This document shows, piece by piece, positions 1-6,741 of a DNA stretch of 20,469 nt. Within the stretch, counting starts at the first letter, position 1. Every line of letters starts with the position of its first letter. The notes beneath the pieces are model-generated. The model worked only from the letters and a program-made list of their open reading frames with translations, did not search any database and was not told where the DNA came from. This DNA is from Anaerolineae bacterium (GTDB taxonomy: Bacteria > Chloroflexota > Anaerolineae > Anaerolineales > Villigracilaceae), in assembly GCA_003694975.1 (NCBI GenBank), contig RFJH01000023.1:1-20469 (forward strand), read 5' to 3'. The translations under genes were made by a program, and so were the position numbers.

Positions 1-356
1 AAGCCATGCGTCAATACGCCCTCTCCCTGGGCGTGCCCGACGAGGCCATCGTCCTGGATTACGCCGGTCGGCGCACCTACGATACCTGCTATCGCGCCAG
101 AGCCATCTTCGGCGTGGACAAGGCCATTCTGGTCACGCAGAAATTCCATCTGCCGCGTGCTCTCTACCTCTGCGCTCACCTGGGCGTGGACGCCATTGGC
201 GTCACGGCGGATCGTCAGTACTACCGCAAACTTTCCCGTCTCTTCTGGAACACGCGCGAACTCCTTGCCACCCTTACCGCCCTGGTGGACGTGCATATCA
301 CCCGTCCTCTGCCCGTCCTAGGGGAGCCAGAACCGATTTTTCCCCTCAACGAGTGA
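1..356 (+). CDS. SanA/YdcF-like DUF218 protein, C-terminal part (5' end outside window)
   Basis: The reading frame is already open at the left edge and ends at TGA 354-356, so only about the last 117 residues are present. The ATG at base 6 is probably internal, because family members have a longer N-terminal half with a membrane anchor and the first DUF218 motifs. Visible motifs are RRTYDTCYRARAIFGV and ILVTQKFHLPRALYLC, which match the C-terminal half of the DUF218 fold as found in SanA (vancomycin high-temperature exclusion protein) and YdcF. Known members are envelope-associated proteins linked to barrier function, but their biochemical activity is poorly defined. The family assignment is firm; the function is not. 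A short hairpin about 40 bases downstream may terminate it. Confidence 0.8.
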   Translation, partial: AMRQYALSLGVPDEAIVLDYAGRRTYDTCYRARAIFGVDKAILVTQKFHLPRALYLCAHLGVDAIGVTADRQYYRKLSRLFWNTRELLATLTALVDVHITRPLPVLGEPEPIFPLNE

Positions 357-396
357 ACTCGAACAACCACGCAGGTAAATTCCACGCTGAGAGTGT

Positions 397-413
397 AGAG
401 CGTTGCTCTTTCT
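397..413 (+). terminator. Weak candidate terminator after the DUF218 gene
   Basis: AGAGC (397-401), loop GTT and GCTCT (405-409) form a 5-bp hairpin followed by TTCT. It lies 41 bases after the DUF218 stop codon. The stem is short and the T-tract poor, so this is only a candidate. Confidence 0.25.
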
Positions 414-554
414 GCTTGTGCCGTTCGGCGCATCTGGAGTTCCACTTTTCTTTCACCCGAACCTGCTTGTCCAATTAATGCGAGTCAACTCCAAAGCGGG
501 GTAGACGGCGATTGGGTGGGTATACGGGCTTCGTCAGCGCAAGCAAGTTAAGAA
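414..554. other. Intergenic stretch without visible gene
   Basis: Between the DUF218 stop and the rplT terminator I see no ORF with family resemblance, no tRNA-like cloverleaf and no clear promoter. The region separates two units that converge on it. Confidence 0.5.
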
Positions 555-586
555 CAAAGACCCGTGATTACACTCACAGGTCTTTG
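555..586 (-). terminator. Intrinsic terminator of the infC-rpmI-rplT operon
   Basis: On the minus strand a hairpin forms about 25 bases after the rplT stop. The outer stem is CAAAGACC/GGTCTTTG (555-562 with 579-586). After one mismatch the inner stem GTGA/TCAC closes a 6-base loop. On the minus strand it is followed by TTCTTAACTT, a moderate T-rich tail. The symmetric A/T-rich flanks mean it could also stop transcription coming from the left. Confidence 0.65.
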
Positions 587-611
587 AGATCGGAAGGGGA
601 GAAAAGAATGG

Positions 612-965
612 CTACTTCGCCGCGCCCGCTTTGGCCACGATGGCCGAGAAGGCTTTCGGATCGCGCACGGCCAGGTCGGCCAGCATTTTGCGGTTGATGG
701 CGATGTTCGCCTGTTTCATGGCGTGGATCAGGCGGCTATAGGTGGTGCCGTTCAACCGCGCCGCGGCGTTGATGCGGGCGATCCACAGTTTGCGCAGATC
801 GCGCTTGCGCGTGCGGCGGTCGCGATAGGCGTACCACAGGCTCTTCAGCATCGCCTCGTTGGCGCGACGGAAGAGTTTGCTGCGCGTGCCGCGCTGACCT
901 TTGGTCAGTTTCAGAATTTTTTTGTGGCGTCGGCGACGGTGAGGGCCGGTTTTCACGCGAGTCAT
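612..965 (-). CDS. rplT: 50S ribosomal protein L20 (bL20)
   Basis: This 117-residue protein matches the usual bL20 length of about 118. It begins MTRVKTGPHRRRRHKKILK and carries the typical very basic N-terminal tail, then the globular part with LWIARINAAARLNGTTYSRL and the C-terminal INRKMLADLAV motif. The start was set at the ATG at 963-965 because a strong GGAGG (971-975) lies 5 bases upstream; an upstream in-frame extension has no bL20 similarity. bL20 binds 23S rRNA early in large-subunit assembly. In bacteria studied so far it also represses its own operon by binding the mRNA. It is the last gene of infC-rpmI-rplT and is followed by a hairpin terminator. Confidence 0.98.
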   Translation of the reverse strand: MTRVKTGPHRRRRHKKILKLTKGQRGTRSKLFRRANEAMLKSLWYAYRDRRTRKRDLRKLWIARINAAARLNGTTYSRLIHAMKQANIAINRKMLADLAVRDPKAFSAIVAKAGAAK

Positions 966-1061
966 AGATACCTCCTGCGTTCCCCTGGGCGTCGGCGGCC
1001 AGGACGGGCGGCCCGGGCAGCCAGTTGCGTACACCCAGCGGACGCGATATGGGGATAAGGG

Positions 1062-1292
1062 TTATTCTTCCATGTTGGGCGCCAGGCGCTTGACGCGCTT
1101 GATGATGCCGCGCCCTTTGACCGGGATCATTTCCGTGAACAGTCTTTTGGTGCGTTTGGACGTGCGTCGCCGCAGGTGGCTCTTGCCGCCTTTGGTGCGC
1201 ACCAGTTTCCCGGAACCGGTCAGACGAAAACGCTTGGAAGTCGCTTTGTGCGTTTTGAGTTTGTACTTGCCTTTTTTCTGTTTGCGAGGCAC
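1062..1292 (-). CDS. rpmI: 50S ribosomal protein L35 (bL35)
   Basis: The 76-residue basic protein contains the bL35 signature KTHKATSKRFRLTGSGKLVR, followed by the conserved HLRRRTSKRTKRL stretch. It is about ten residues longer than most bL35 proteins because of a lysine-rich N-terminal extension (MPRKQKKGKY) before KLKTHK. The start is a GTG at 1290-1292. The minus-strand AAGGAG (bases 1302-1307) lies 9 bases upstream and supports this start; no in-frame ATG exists nearby. The gene sits between infC and rplT, the standard order. An 82-base gap to infC holds a strong GC hairpin with a T-rich 3' flank, and a 96-base gap separates it from rplT. Confidence 0.96.
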   Translation of the reverse strand: MPRKQKKGKYKLKTHKATSKRFRLTGSGKLVRTKGGKSHLRRRTSKRTKRLFTEMIPVKGRGIIKRVKRLAPNMEE

Positions 1293-1320
1293 GATCGCAC
1301 ACTCCTTTCACAAGAAAATA

Positions 1321-1346
1321 CCGCGGGCACTCGTTCTCTCCCGCGG
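1321..1346 (-). promoter_or_regulatory. Terminator-like hairpin between infC and rpmI
   Basis: On the minus strand, CCGCGGG (1346-1340) pairs perfectly with CCCGCGG (1327-1321) around a 12-base loop, and TATTTTCTTG follows directly. It starts 28 bases after the infC stop and ends just upstream of the rpmI Shine-Dalgarno. The shape fits an intrinsic terminator or attenuator, or an RNA-processing or bL20-binding hairpin that sets the ratio of IF3 to L35/L20. The structure is seen; its role is inferred. Confidence 0.55.
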
Positions 1347-1374
1347 AGTGGGGCGTCCCTGAAACATCCGCAGA

Positions 1375-1926
1375 CTATTTTTCTTTTTTAGCGCCGGACG
1401 ACTTTTTGCCCTTCTGTTTGATGGGGGCCAGCATGACGCTCATCGTGCGGCCTTCCATCTTCGGCGCCTGCTCGACCACGCTGACATCGGAAAGTTCGAG
1501 GGCGATCTCTTTCAGGTCTTCGAGAGCGATTTCGGGGTAATCCATCTCGCGTCCTCGGAAGCGAATGGTGACCCGAACTTTCTTGCCCTCTTCCAGCCAA
1601 CGGCGTGCATCGCGCACTTTGAATTTGCGGTGGTGTTCGTTCGTCTTGGGGCGCAGGCGGATCTCTTTGATCTCCACTTTGGTTTGTTGCCTGCGCGCCT
1701 CGCGCTCCTTCTTCGCCCGTTCGTAGATGAACTTTCCAAAGTCCATCACGCGGCAGACGGGTGGGTCTGCATTTGGGGCGACTTCGACCAGGTCCAATTC
1801 CGCCTCGTGGGCGATTTGCATCGCTTTCCCCGTAGGCATAACGCCCATGTTCGTGCCGTCCGGGCCAATGAGACGGACTTTGGGAGCGCGAATATACTCG
1901 TTGACGCGATAATCGCTGGCGCTAAT
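1375..1926 (-). CDS. infC: Translation initiation factor IF-3 with ATT start codon
   Basis: IF-3 binds the 30S subunit, prevents premature 50S joining and checks the start codon and initiator tRNA. The protein is 183 residues when read from ATT at 1926-1924, a normal IF-3 length. The N-terminal domain includes RVNEYIRAPKVRLIGPDG and LDLVEVAPNADPPVCR, then comes a lysine/arginine-rich linker, then a C-terminal domain with IRLRPKTNEHH and GKKVRVTIRFRGREM. The first ATG (1848) would delete the conserved N-terminal strand. No ATG, GTG or TTG lies upstream in frame, and AGGAG (1937-1933) stands 6 bases before the ATT. Rare ATT/ATC/ATA starts are a known infC property that allows IF-3 autoregulation. 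It leads the infC-rpmI-rplT operon. Confidence 0.97.
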   Translation of the reverse strand: MSASDYRVNEYIRAPKVRLIGPDGTNMGVMPTGKAMQIAHEAELDLVEVAPNADPPVCRVMDFGKFIYERAKKEREARRQQTKVEIKEIRLRPKTNEHHRKFKVRDARRWLEEGKKVRVTIRFRGREMDYPEIALEDLKEIALELSDVSVVEQAPKMEGRTMSVMLAPIKQKGKKSSGAKKEK

Positions 1927-1984
1927 GCTCTTCTCCTCTTTCCTAACGAAGACTTTCGCTTCCGGTCAAGCCGGATTTACGGCA
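1927..1984 (-). promoter_or_regulatory. 5' leader of the infC operon with two small hairpins
   Basis: The leader predicted from the promoter at 1991-2020 is about 58 bases long. It holds TCCGG/CCGGA around a 5-base loop (1961-1975) and CGAA/TTCG around a 4-base loop (1947-1958), then the Shine-Dalgarno. I do not recognise a Bacillus-type L20 leader; it is shorter than those described. Confidence 0.4.
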
Positions 1985-1990
1985 GGGGGG

Positions 1991-2020
1991 ATGATACCAC
2001 AACCCCGCGCGAATCGTCAA
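1991..2020 (-). promoter_or_regulatory. Sigma70-type promoter of infC-rpmI-rplT
   Basis: On the minus strand a -35 box TTGACG (2020-2015) and a -10 box TATCAT (1996-1991) are separated by 18 bases. The -35 box contains the TGA stop of nth (2019-2017), so the promoter is embedded at the end of the upstream gene. Transcription would start near 1984. Confidence 0.75.
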
Positions 2021-2706
2021 CTTTTCAACCTTTTGTCGGTTTTTCTTTGCCCGTAATCACACAGCGAGCGGATGGGGCAGGCCTCGCAACGCGGGCGGCG
2101 CGCCCGGCATACCTCCCGCCCCAGGCGGATGAGGTTCAGGTGGGCGGCGTAATATGTCTCCGGTGGGAAGAGGCGCTCCAGGTGTTCGTGCGCCTTTTCG
2201 ACGCTCATCTTCTCCGGCCTCAGCCCGATGCGACCGGTAACGCGATAGATGTGGGTATCTACCGGAAAGGCCGATTTCCCCAATGAGAAAAGCAGAACAA
2301 TGGCCGCCGTCTTCGGGCCAACGCCCTTGAAGCGCTTCAGCCAGGCGCGGGCTTCCTCCGGCGGCAGGTCGGCGAGGAAGTTCAGGTCGAGGGCGCCGCG
2401 TTCTTCCGTAATTTGCCGCAGTACGTTCTGAATGCGCGGTCCCTTCTGATTGGCGAGTCCGGCGGGGCGGATGGCCGCGATGACCGCCTCGGTCGGCGCG
2501 TCGCGCACGGCCTCCCAGGTCGGGAAGCGGGCGCGCAGGGCGTGAAAGGCGCGGTCACGGTTCGCGTCGTTCGTGTTCTGTGAGAGAATGGTCGAGACCA
2601 GTTCGTCCAGCGGCGGCAGGGGAGTCCGCCACCTCGGCTCGCCGTAGACCTTCAGCAGTTCACGATGGACGCGCAGGGCACGGCGGGCGAGGGCGTCACG
2701 AGACAT
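2017..2706 (-). CDS. nth: Endonuclease III-type DNA glycosylase/AP lyase
   Basis: The 229-residue protein has the helix-hairpin-helix-GPD fold. The hairpin LKRFKGVGPKTA carries the catalytic lysine (K132), and VDTHIYRV carries the catalytic aspartate (D150). A C-x6-C-x2-C-x5-C cluster (C200, C207, C210, C216) binds the [4Fe-4S] cluster. The family removes oxidised pyrimidines and cleaves the abasic site. The N-terminal segment LVSTILSQNTNDANRDRA corresponds to the LLSAQ(T)TD motif of Nth, with N replacing the usual T; this variant is common in Nth-like proteins, so substrate range may differ slightly. It overlaps the asparaginase gene by 11 bases, implying co-transcription. Its stop codon lies inside the infC promoter. 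Confidence 0.93.
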   Translation of the reverse strand: MSRDALARRALRVHRELLKVYGEPRWRTPLPPLDELVSTILSQNTNDANRDRAFHALRARFPTWEAVRDAPTEAVIAAIRPAGLANQKGPRIQNVLRQITEERGALDLNFLADLPPEEARAWLKRFKGVGPKTAAIVLLFSLGKSAFPVDTHIYRVTGRIGLRPEKMSVEKAHEHLERLFPPETYYAAHLNLIRLGREVCRARRPRCEACPIRSLCDYGQRKTDKRLKS

Positions 2707-3793
2707 ACGCCCGCCCTGCCTCCGAGACGTGCAGGCGAAACTCCGGGCGGCTCTCGCCGACGGTCAGTTTGCGCCAGTTGTAGACCGGACGCCTCGGCCC
2801 GAACTCCGCCAGTTTCTTCAACGACTCCGCATCGAGCGCGCCTAGTTGACGCAACATCTCAAGCGCCACCGCCGGGCGGACGCGACCGCGAGGCGTGCCC
2901 CCGGGACCGCGCCTCGGCAGGTCACCGTCCGAGACCTTGAGGACGATCCCGATGCCGGGCGCCCCCTCTCCCAGGACGCCGGGGAGCAGTCCCATCGCCA
3001 GATAGCCCTCTGCGCCGCTCTTGACCACGATGCGGCCATCTCCCACCTCCATCAGGCGCGTGTCGAACCGTCCCGGTCCGGCGACCATCTCGGGGTGCGA
3101 GGTCATGGCCGAGGTGATGGTGCGGCAGGCTTCGGCGCGCGTCGTGGGCAGGTCACGCGGGTCGCACAGGCGGGCGTAGGCCAGGGCGGCGTTGTAGAGG
3201 GGGACGGCGAAATTGGGCGCCGAACAGCCGTCGGTGCCCAGAGCGACCTCCTGCGGCGACAGGTCACACATCTCGGCAAAGGTCTTCAAGATATCTTGCT
3301 GGACGGGGTGCGTGGGGTCGAGATAGGTGTCCAACGGCAGATCGCGCAGGCGGGCATGGGCCAACATGCCGGTGTGCTTGCCGGAGCAGTTGTGGCGGTT
3401 GGGAGTGGGTTGCTCGCCGTTCAGGAGGAGGCGGCGCTGCGTGGCCTCGTCGTAGGGAGGGTGGACGCCGCATTGCAGATGAGACTCTTGAATGCCCACT
3501 TTTTGCTGAATGCGCGTCACCACCTCCACATGGCGGTCTGTGCCGCTGTGAGAGGCGCACAAGAGGGCGATCTCCTCGGCGTCCAGGCCAAAGGCGCGGT
3601 GTCCGCCGCGTTCGATGAAGGGGAGGGCCTGGAACGGTTTGGCGGAGGAGCGCAGGTAGGTAACCGTCTGCGGGTCGCCCAGCCAGGCCAGGAGTTCGCC
3701 GGACGAATCGACCACCGCCGCGGCGCCGAAGTGGACCGATTCGATCACTTCACCACGCGTCAGGACGAAGAGGGGTTGGTAGGATGCGTTCAT
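2696..3793 (-). CDS. Asparaginase II-family protein (Rhizobium etli ReAV type)
   Basis: At 365 residues it matches the PF06089 asparaginase family, unrelated to E. coli AnsA/AnsB. It carries RSSAKPFQ (S49, K52), CASHSG (S81), NCSGKHTGML (C136, K139) and GTDGCSAPN (C190). These line up one residue apart from the two Ser-Lys pairs and the Cys/Lys/Cys zinc site described for the R. etli enzyme, so activity is expected: L-asparagine to aspartate plus ammonia. I chose the ATG at 3793 because similarity begins at FVLTRGEVIESVH; an ATG at 3850 would overlap the upstream gene and add 19 unrelated residues. It starts 7 bases after the MBL-fold gene stop and overlaps nth, so it lies mid-operon. Which amide it prefers in vivo cannot be told. 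Confidence 0.88.
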   Translation of the reverse strand: MNASYQPLFVLTRGEVIESVHFGAAAVVDSSGELLAWLGDPQTVTYLRSSAKPFQALPFIERGGHRAFGLDAEEIALLCASHSGTDRHVEVVTRIQQKVGIQESHLQCGVHPPYDEATQRRLLLNGEQPTPNRHNCSGKHTGMLAHARLRDLPLDTYLDPTHPVQQDILKTFAEMCDLSPQEVALGTDGCSAPNFAVPLYNAALAYARLCDPRDLPTTRAEACRTITSAMTSHPEMVAGPGRFDTRLMEVGDGRIVVKSGAEGYLAMGLLPGVLGEGAPGIGIVLKVSDGDLPRRGPGGTPRGRVRPAVALEMLRQLGALDAESLKKLAEFGPRRPVYNWRKLTVGESRPEFRLHVSEAGRAYVS

Positions 3794-3800
3794 CGAGGAC

Positions 3801-4646
3801 TCACTTCTGGCTGTTGGCGTAGTTACGGTTGTAATATTGGTACAGCCCATATCGCAGTCGTTGGGTGTACTGTTCCTGTCGAGCGGCGGCGAAGCGGAGC
3901 GGCTCCAGGAGAGAAGGGATCAAGTCTTCCGTCTTCTCCGCAGGCGCACCCTTCGAGGCCAGTTTTTCCAGGCGGTCGTAAATTTGTTGCAGGTAGTCAA
4001 CAAAATTCTGCAGAGCGGTCGCTCCAATTGTTCCGTCACGTCCACCGACGATGATGTAATCCCGATAAGCAGGACTGCGCAACAGTTCCAGGTCGGAGAA
4101 CCAGGCAGGCAAGTCAGCCTGTGCCAGGAAAGGGGGTTGATTCTTCATTACCGCATCGCCGACGAAAACAATTTTCTCCTGCGGCAGAATCACCCAAATC
4201 GCTGCGGGGTGAGGGCCGGGATGATGTTCTAACAAGATGGTTGAGTTGTTCCATTCAATAGCCATCTGCTGGCTGAAGGAGATCTCCGGTGGTAGCCAGC
4301 GCGTGCTTCCCGGCAGGGAGAGGGTTTCCCATTCGGCACCGGTTTCCAGATTCTGGGCTTTGTAAGTGGGCGGGCGTCCGCGCAGCGTCTGGGTCGCCTT
4401 TTCGTGGGCAATGAGTGTGCTTTCCATAGCCCGTGTACCGAGTGCGCGGTCCGGGTGCGCGTCCAGGAGAATCAGAAGGCGTTCCGGTCCGGCACCACGC
4501 CCAAGCAACGCGGCGCGCCAGAGGCGCGAATCTTCTGTCAGAAGCGGAGCATCAATGTGAATCAGGCCGTTGGGTAGCACAATGGCACCAAGGGTCACCC
4601 CGGCATATTGATTTTCAATGTAGACATGATCGGTAAGGGACTGCAT
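3801..4646 (-). CDS. Metallo-beta-lactamase-fold protein with degenerate metal site
   Basis: The 281-residue protein follows the MBL fold. An N-terminal strand pair (LGAIVLPNGLIHIDAP) comes first, then the motif-2 position LILLDAHPDRALG, a third-ligand segment HHPGPHPAAIWV (H146), the bridging-Asp strand IVFVGDAV (D164), and a final strand IIVGGRDG. The canonical HxHxDH reads D62-A-H64-P-D66-R67, so the first and last histidines are lost, and the terminal GH histidine is an arginine (R203). With half the metal ligands missing it may bind one metal or none. The C-terminal 60 residues are helical and charged. AGGAA precedes the ATG. It lies 20 bases after the histidine kinase and 7 before the asparaginase gene. 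No specific substrate can be assigned. Confidence 0.8.
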   Translation of the reverse strand: MQSLTDHVYIENQYAGVTLGAIVLPNGLIHIDAPLLTEDSRLWRAALLGRGAGPERLLILLDAHPDRALGTRAMESTLIAHEKATQTLRGRPPTYKAQNLETGAEWETLSLPGSTRWLPPEISFSQQMAIEWNNSTILLEHHPGPHPAAIWVILPQEKIVFVGDAVMKNQPPFLAQADLPAWFSDLELLRSPAYRDYIIVGGRDGTIGATALQNFVDYLQQIYDRLEKLASKGAPAEKTEDLIPSLLEPLRFAAARQEQYTQRLRYGLYQYYNRNYANSQK

Positions 4647-4666
4647 ATCGTTTCCTCGCTCAGAGG

Positions 4667-6730
4667 TTATGTTGTTTTCTCAGCGGTTGGCAGGGTGAGA
4701 ATAAAACGGGCGCCGTGTCCTGGTTCACTCTCTACCCAGATGCGCCCCCCATGGCTTTCCACGGCGAGGCGACAGAAAGCCAGGCCGATCCCTAATCCTC
4801 CCGGTGCTCCCTCCTCTTTTCTCAACCGCGTGAATTTGGTAAAAATGCGTTCCTGATCGGCGGGGGGAATGCCCGGCCCGCTATCTTGAACCCAAAAGCG
4901 TACCTGATCTTTCTCTGCTGCAGCACCGATTTCGATATCACCCTCCAGAGGGGTGAATTTGATGGCGTTTTCCAGCAAATTGATCAGTACACGTCGTATC
5001 ATGTTCGCATCCACCCAGACGTGAGGCAGGTCGCGGTCCACGTTGGTGCGAAGGGACTGTTTGCGCATTTCTGCCGTCGCCCGCACGTCTTCTACTGCCC
5101 GTTCGATCAGCAATACGGGAGGGACCGCCTGTAACGTTCCCACGGGTTGCCCGCTTTCCAGGCGATGGATATCGAGGAGCGAGTTGATCAGGCGTTGGAT
5201 GCGGTCGGCAGCGTGCTGGGCAATCCTGAGCACGGATTGGATGGCCTCATCTTTTTCCGGGGGCAGGAGGCTATCCAGAACATCCAGGCTGGAAATGATG
5301 TTGGCCAGCGGTGAGCGCAGGTCGTGGTAAATCATGGCCGTCAGGTCGTCGCGCAGTTCGTCGAGCGCTTTCCGTTCGCGGATGTCGTGCAGAATCCATT
5401 GCAATGCGTCGCTCTCGGCGAACTGCACCCGATGGACGTAAATCTCCACAGGAATGGTGCTTTCTCCGGCGCAATGAAGCGTGGACTCGTACTTTTGCGT
5501 CTCACCGTTGCGCAGATTCTCGAACTCCAGGCCGATTTTGTTCCAGTTCACCTCGTGGACCTGGTCAATGCTCAGGCCGCGCAGTTTTTCCTCGTCATAA
5601 CCGGTCAACGTGACGGCGCGACGATTGGCCTCCAGGATGTTCCCATCCCAGTCAGTGATCAGAATGGCATCCACGCTATCTTCGAACAGTTCTCGATAAC
5701 GGCGATGGGCGGCTTGCAACTGTTCGAACAGGTGGGCGTTCTGTATCGTGGTGCCCGCCAGACTGCCAATGCCGCTCATGACCAGCAAAGCGTCTGGATC
5801 GAAAGCACGGCTCAGAGGGTTGACGGCGGTGAGGATGCCGATCACCCGTCCCTGAACGTGGATCGGTGCAATGGCAAGCGCGCGCGCCTGTACACCGGGC
5901 AAATAGTCCTCTCGACTGACGGAGGGGATAACCACGCCTCGACCCTCCTGGATCACCCTGGTCACCGCGCCGCGAGTGGTGGGGAGGCGATTCCCGATAA
6001 TTCCTTCGTTTCCTTTGCCGGCAGCGGCGCGAAAGACCAATTCGCCGCTTGAAGAGTCGATCAGGGCCAGAGCCACCGTCTCGACCTGGAGGGCGCGCAT
6101 GGTCTGTTCGAGAACGTTGTTGAGTACTTCTTCCATGCGCAACGAGGCGTTGATTGCCATCGCCCCCTCCGCCAGCGCAGTCATCACGCGCGCCTGACGT
6201 TGACTTTCGGCGTAGAGGCGGGCGTTGAGCACGGCGATGCCGGCCTGATCGGCAATCGCCTGCATCAGTTTCAGGTGCTTTTCCTCGAAGGCGCCGGTCT
6301 GCGGGTGGACCAGCGTCAGCACGCCAACCAGGCGTTCGCGCGCCAGGAGGGGGGCACAAATAGCGGATTTCGCCCCACTTTTCTCGATCGAATCGTCAGG
6401 TCGGCGCAACCAGCGCTCATCCTTGCTGGTATCCGGCACGAGCGCCGCTTTTCGATTGCGTATCACCCATCCTGCCAGTCCCCGCTCGACCGTGTCGCGC
6501 AGTTGCTGCGTGGTGTGTTCATGGAACTCCCGACCGTAAACGATGGTAGCGTCAATGGGGTTTGCGTTGTCGTCCAGCACCACGATACTGCCGCGCTCGC
6601 CCCCCACATTCTCCATCGCCGCAAATAACACACGTTGCAATACGGTGCGCAGGTCGAGCGCGGAAGCCAGTTCGCGGCTGACACGGTAGAGGAGTTCCAG
6701 TTCCGTGCGGGAAGTTTGTGGCTCGGCCAT
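4667..6730 (-). CDS. Cytoplasmic GAF-GAF-PAS sensor histidine kinase
   Basis: This 687-residue protein has no signal peptide or membrane segment. In order it has GAF (about 20-170), GAF (about 185-335), PAS (about 343-455, with LFEDSVDAILITDWDGNIL), HisKA with the phosphoacceptor H469 in IYHDLRSPLANI, and a HATPase domain with N box LLENAIKF (N588), G1 DSGPGI (616-621) and G2 GLGIGL (645-650). It therefore has everything needed for autophosphorylation. The ATG at 6730 was chosen because AGGGGAAGG precedes it. An in-frame GTG at 6745 overlaps the thrC stop as GTGA and is a plausible alternative, but has no Shine-Dalgarno. No response regulator is next to it, so it is an orphan kinase here. The ligand sensed by the GAF/PAS domains is unknown. 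Confidence 0.92.
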   Translation of the reverse strand: MAEPQTSRTELELLYRVSRELASALDLRTVLQRVLFAAMENVGGERGSIVVLDDNANPIDATIVYGREFHEHTTQQLRDTVERGLAGWVIRNRKAALVPDTSKDERWLRRPDDSIEKSGAKSAICAPLLARERLVGVLTLVHPQTGAFEEKHLKLMQAIADQAGIAVLNARLYAESQRQARVMTALAEGAMAINASLRMEEVLNNVLEQTMRALQVETVALALIDSSSGELVFRAAAGKGNEGIIGNRLPTTRGAVTRVIQEGRGVVIPSVSREDYLPGVQARALAIAPIHVQGRVIGILTAVNPLSRAFDPDALLVMSGIGSLAGTTIQNAHLFEQLQAAHRRYRELFEDSVDAILITDWDGNILEANRRAVTLTGYDEEKLRGLSIDQVHEVNWNKIGLEFENLRNGETQKYESTLHCAGESTIPVEIYVHRVQFAESDALQWILHDIRERKALDELRDDLTAMIYHDLRSPLANIISSLDVLDSLLPPEKDEAIQSVLRIAQHAADRIQRLINSLLDIHRLESGQPVGTLQAVPPVLLIERAVEDVRATAEMRKQSLRTNVDRDLPHVWVDANMIRRVLINLLENAIKFTPLEGDIEIGAAAEKDQVRFWVQDSGPGIPPADQERIFTKFTRLRKEEGAPGGLGIGLAFCRLAVESHGGRIWVESEPGHGARFILTLPTAEKTT

Positions 6731-6741
6731 GTCCCTTCCCC

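Noticed and set aside
357..611. tRNA or small RNA in the gap after the DUF218 gene
   Set aside because: No cloverleaf, T-loop consensus or promoter plus terminator pair was found; only the rplT terminator is convincing.
990..1020. Repeated GGCGGCC and GC hairpin possibilities between rpmI and rplT
   Set aside because: The pairing options are short and typical of GC-rich spacers; there is no T-tract and no recognisable L20 site.
1375..1848. infC starting at the ATG at 1848
   Set aside because: This would remove the conserved N-terminal strand of IF-3; the ATT at 1926 has a well-placed Shine-Dalgarno.
2846..4054. A 402-codon open frame on the plus strand antisense to the asparaginase gene
   Set aside because: It is a mirror of a well-conserved gene, with low-complexity composition and no family signature.
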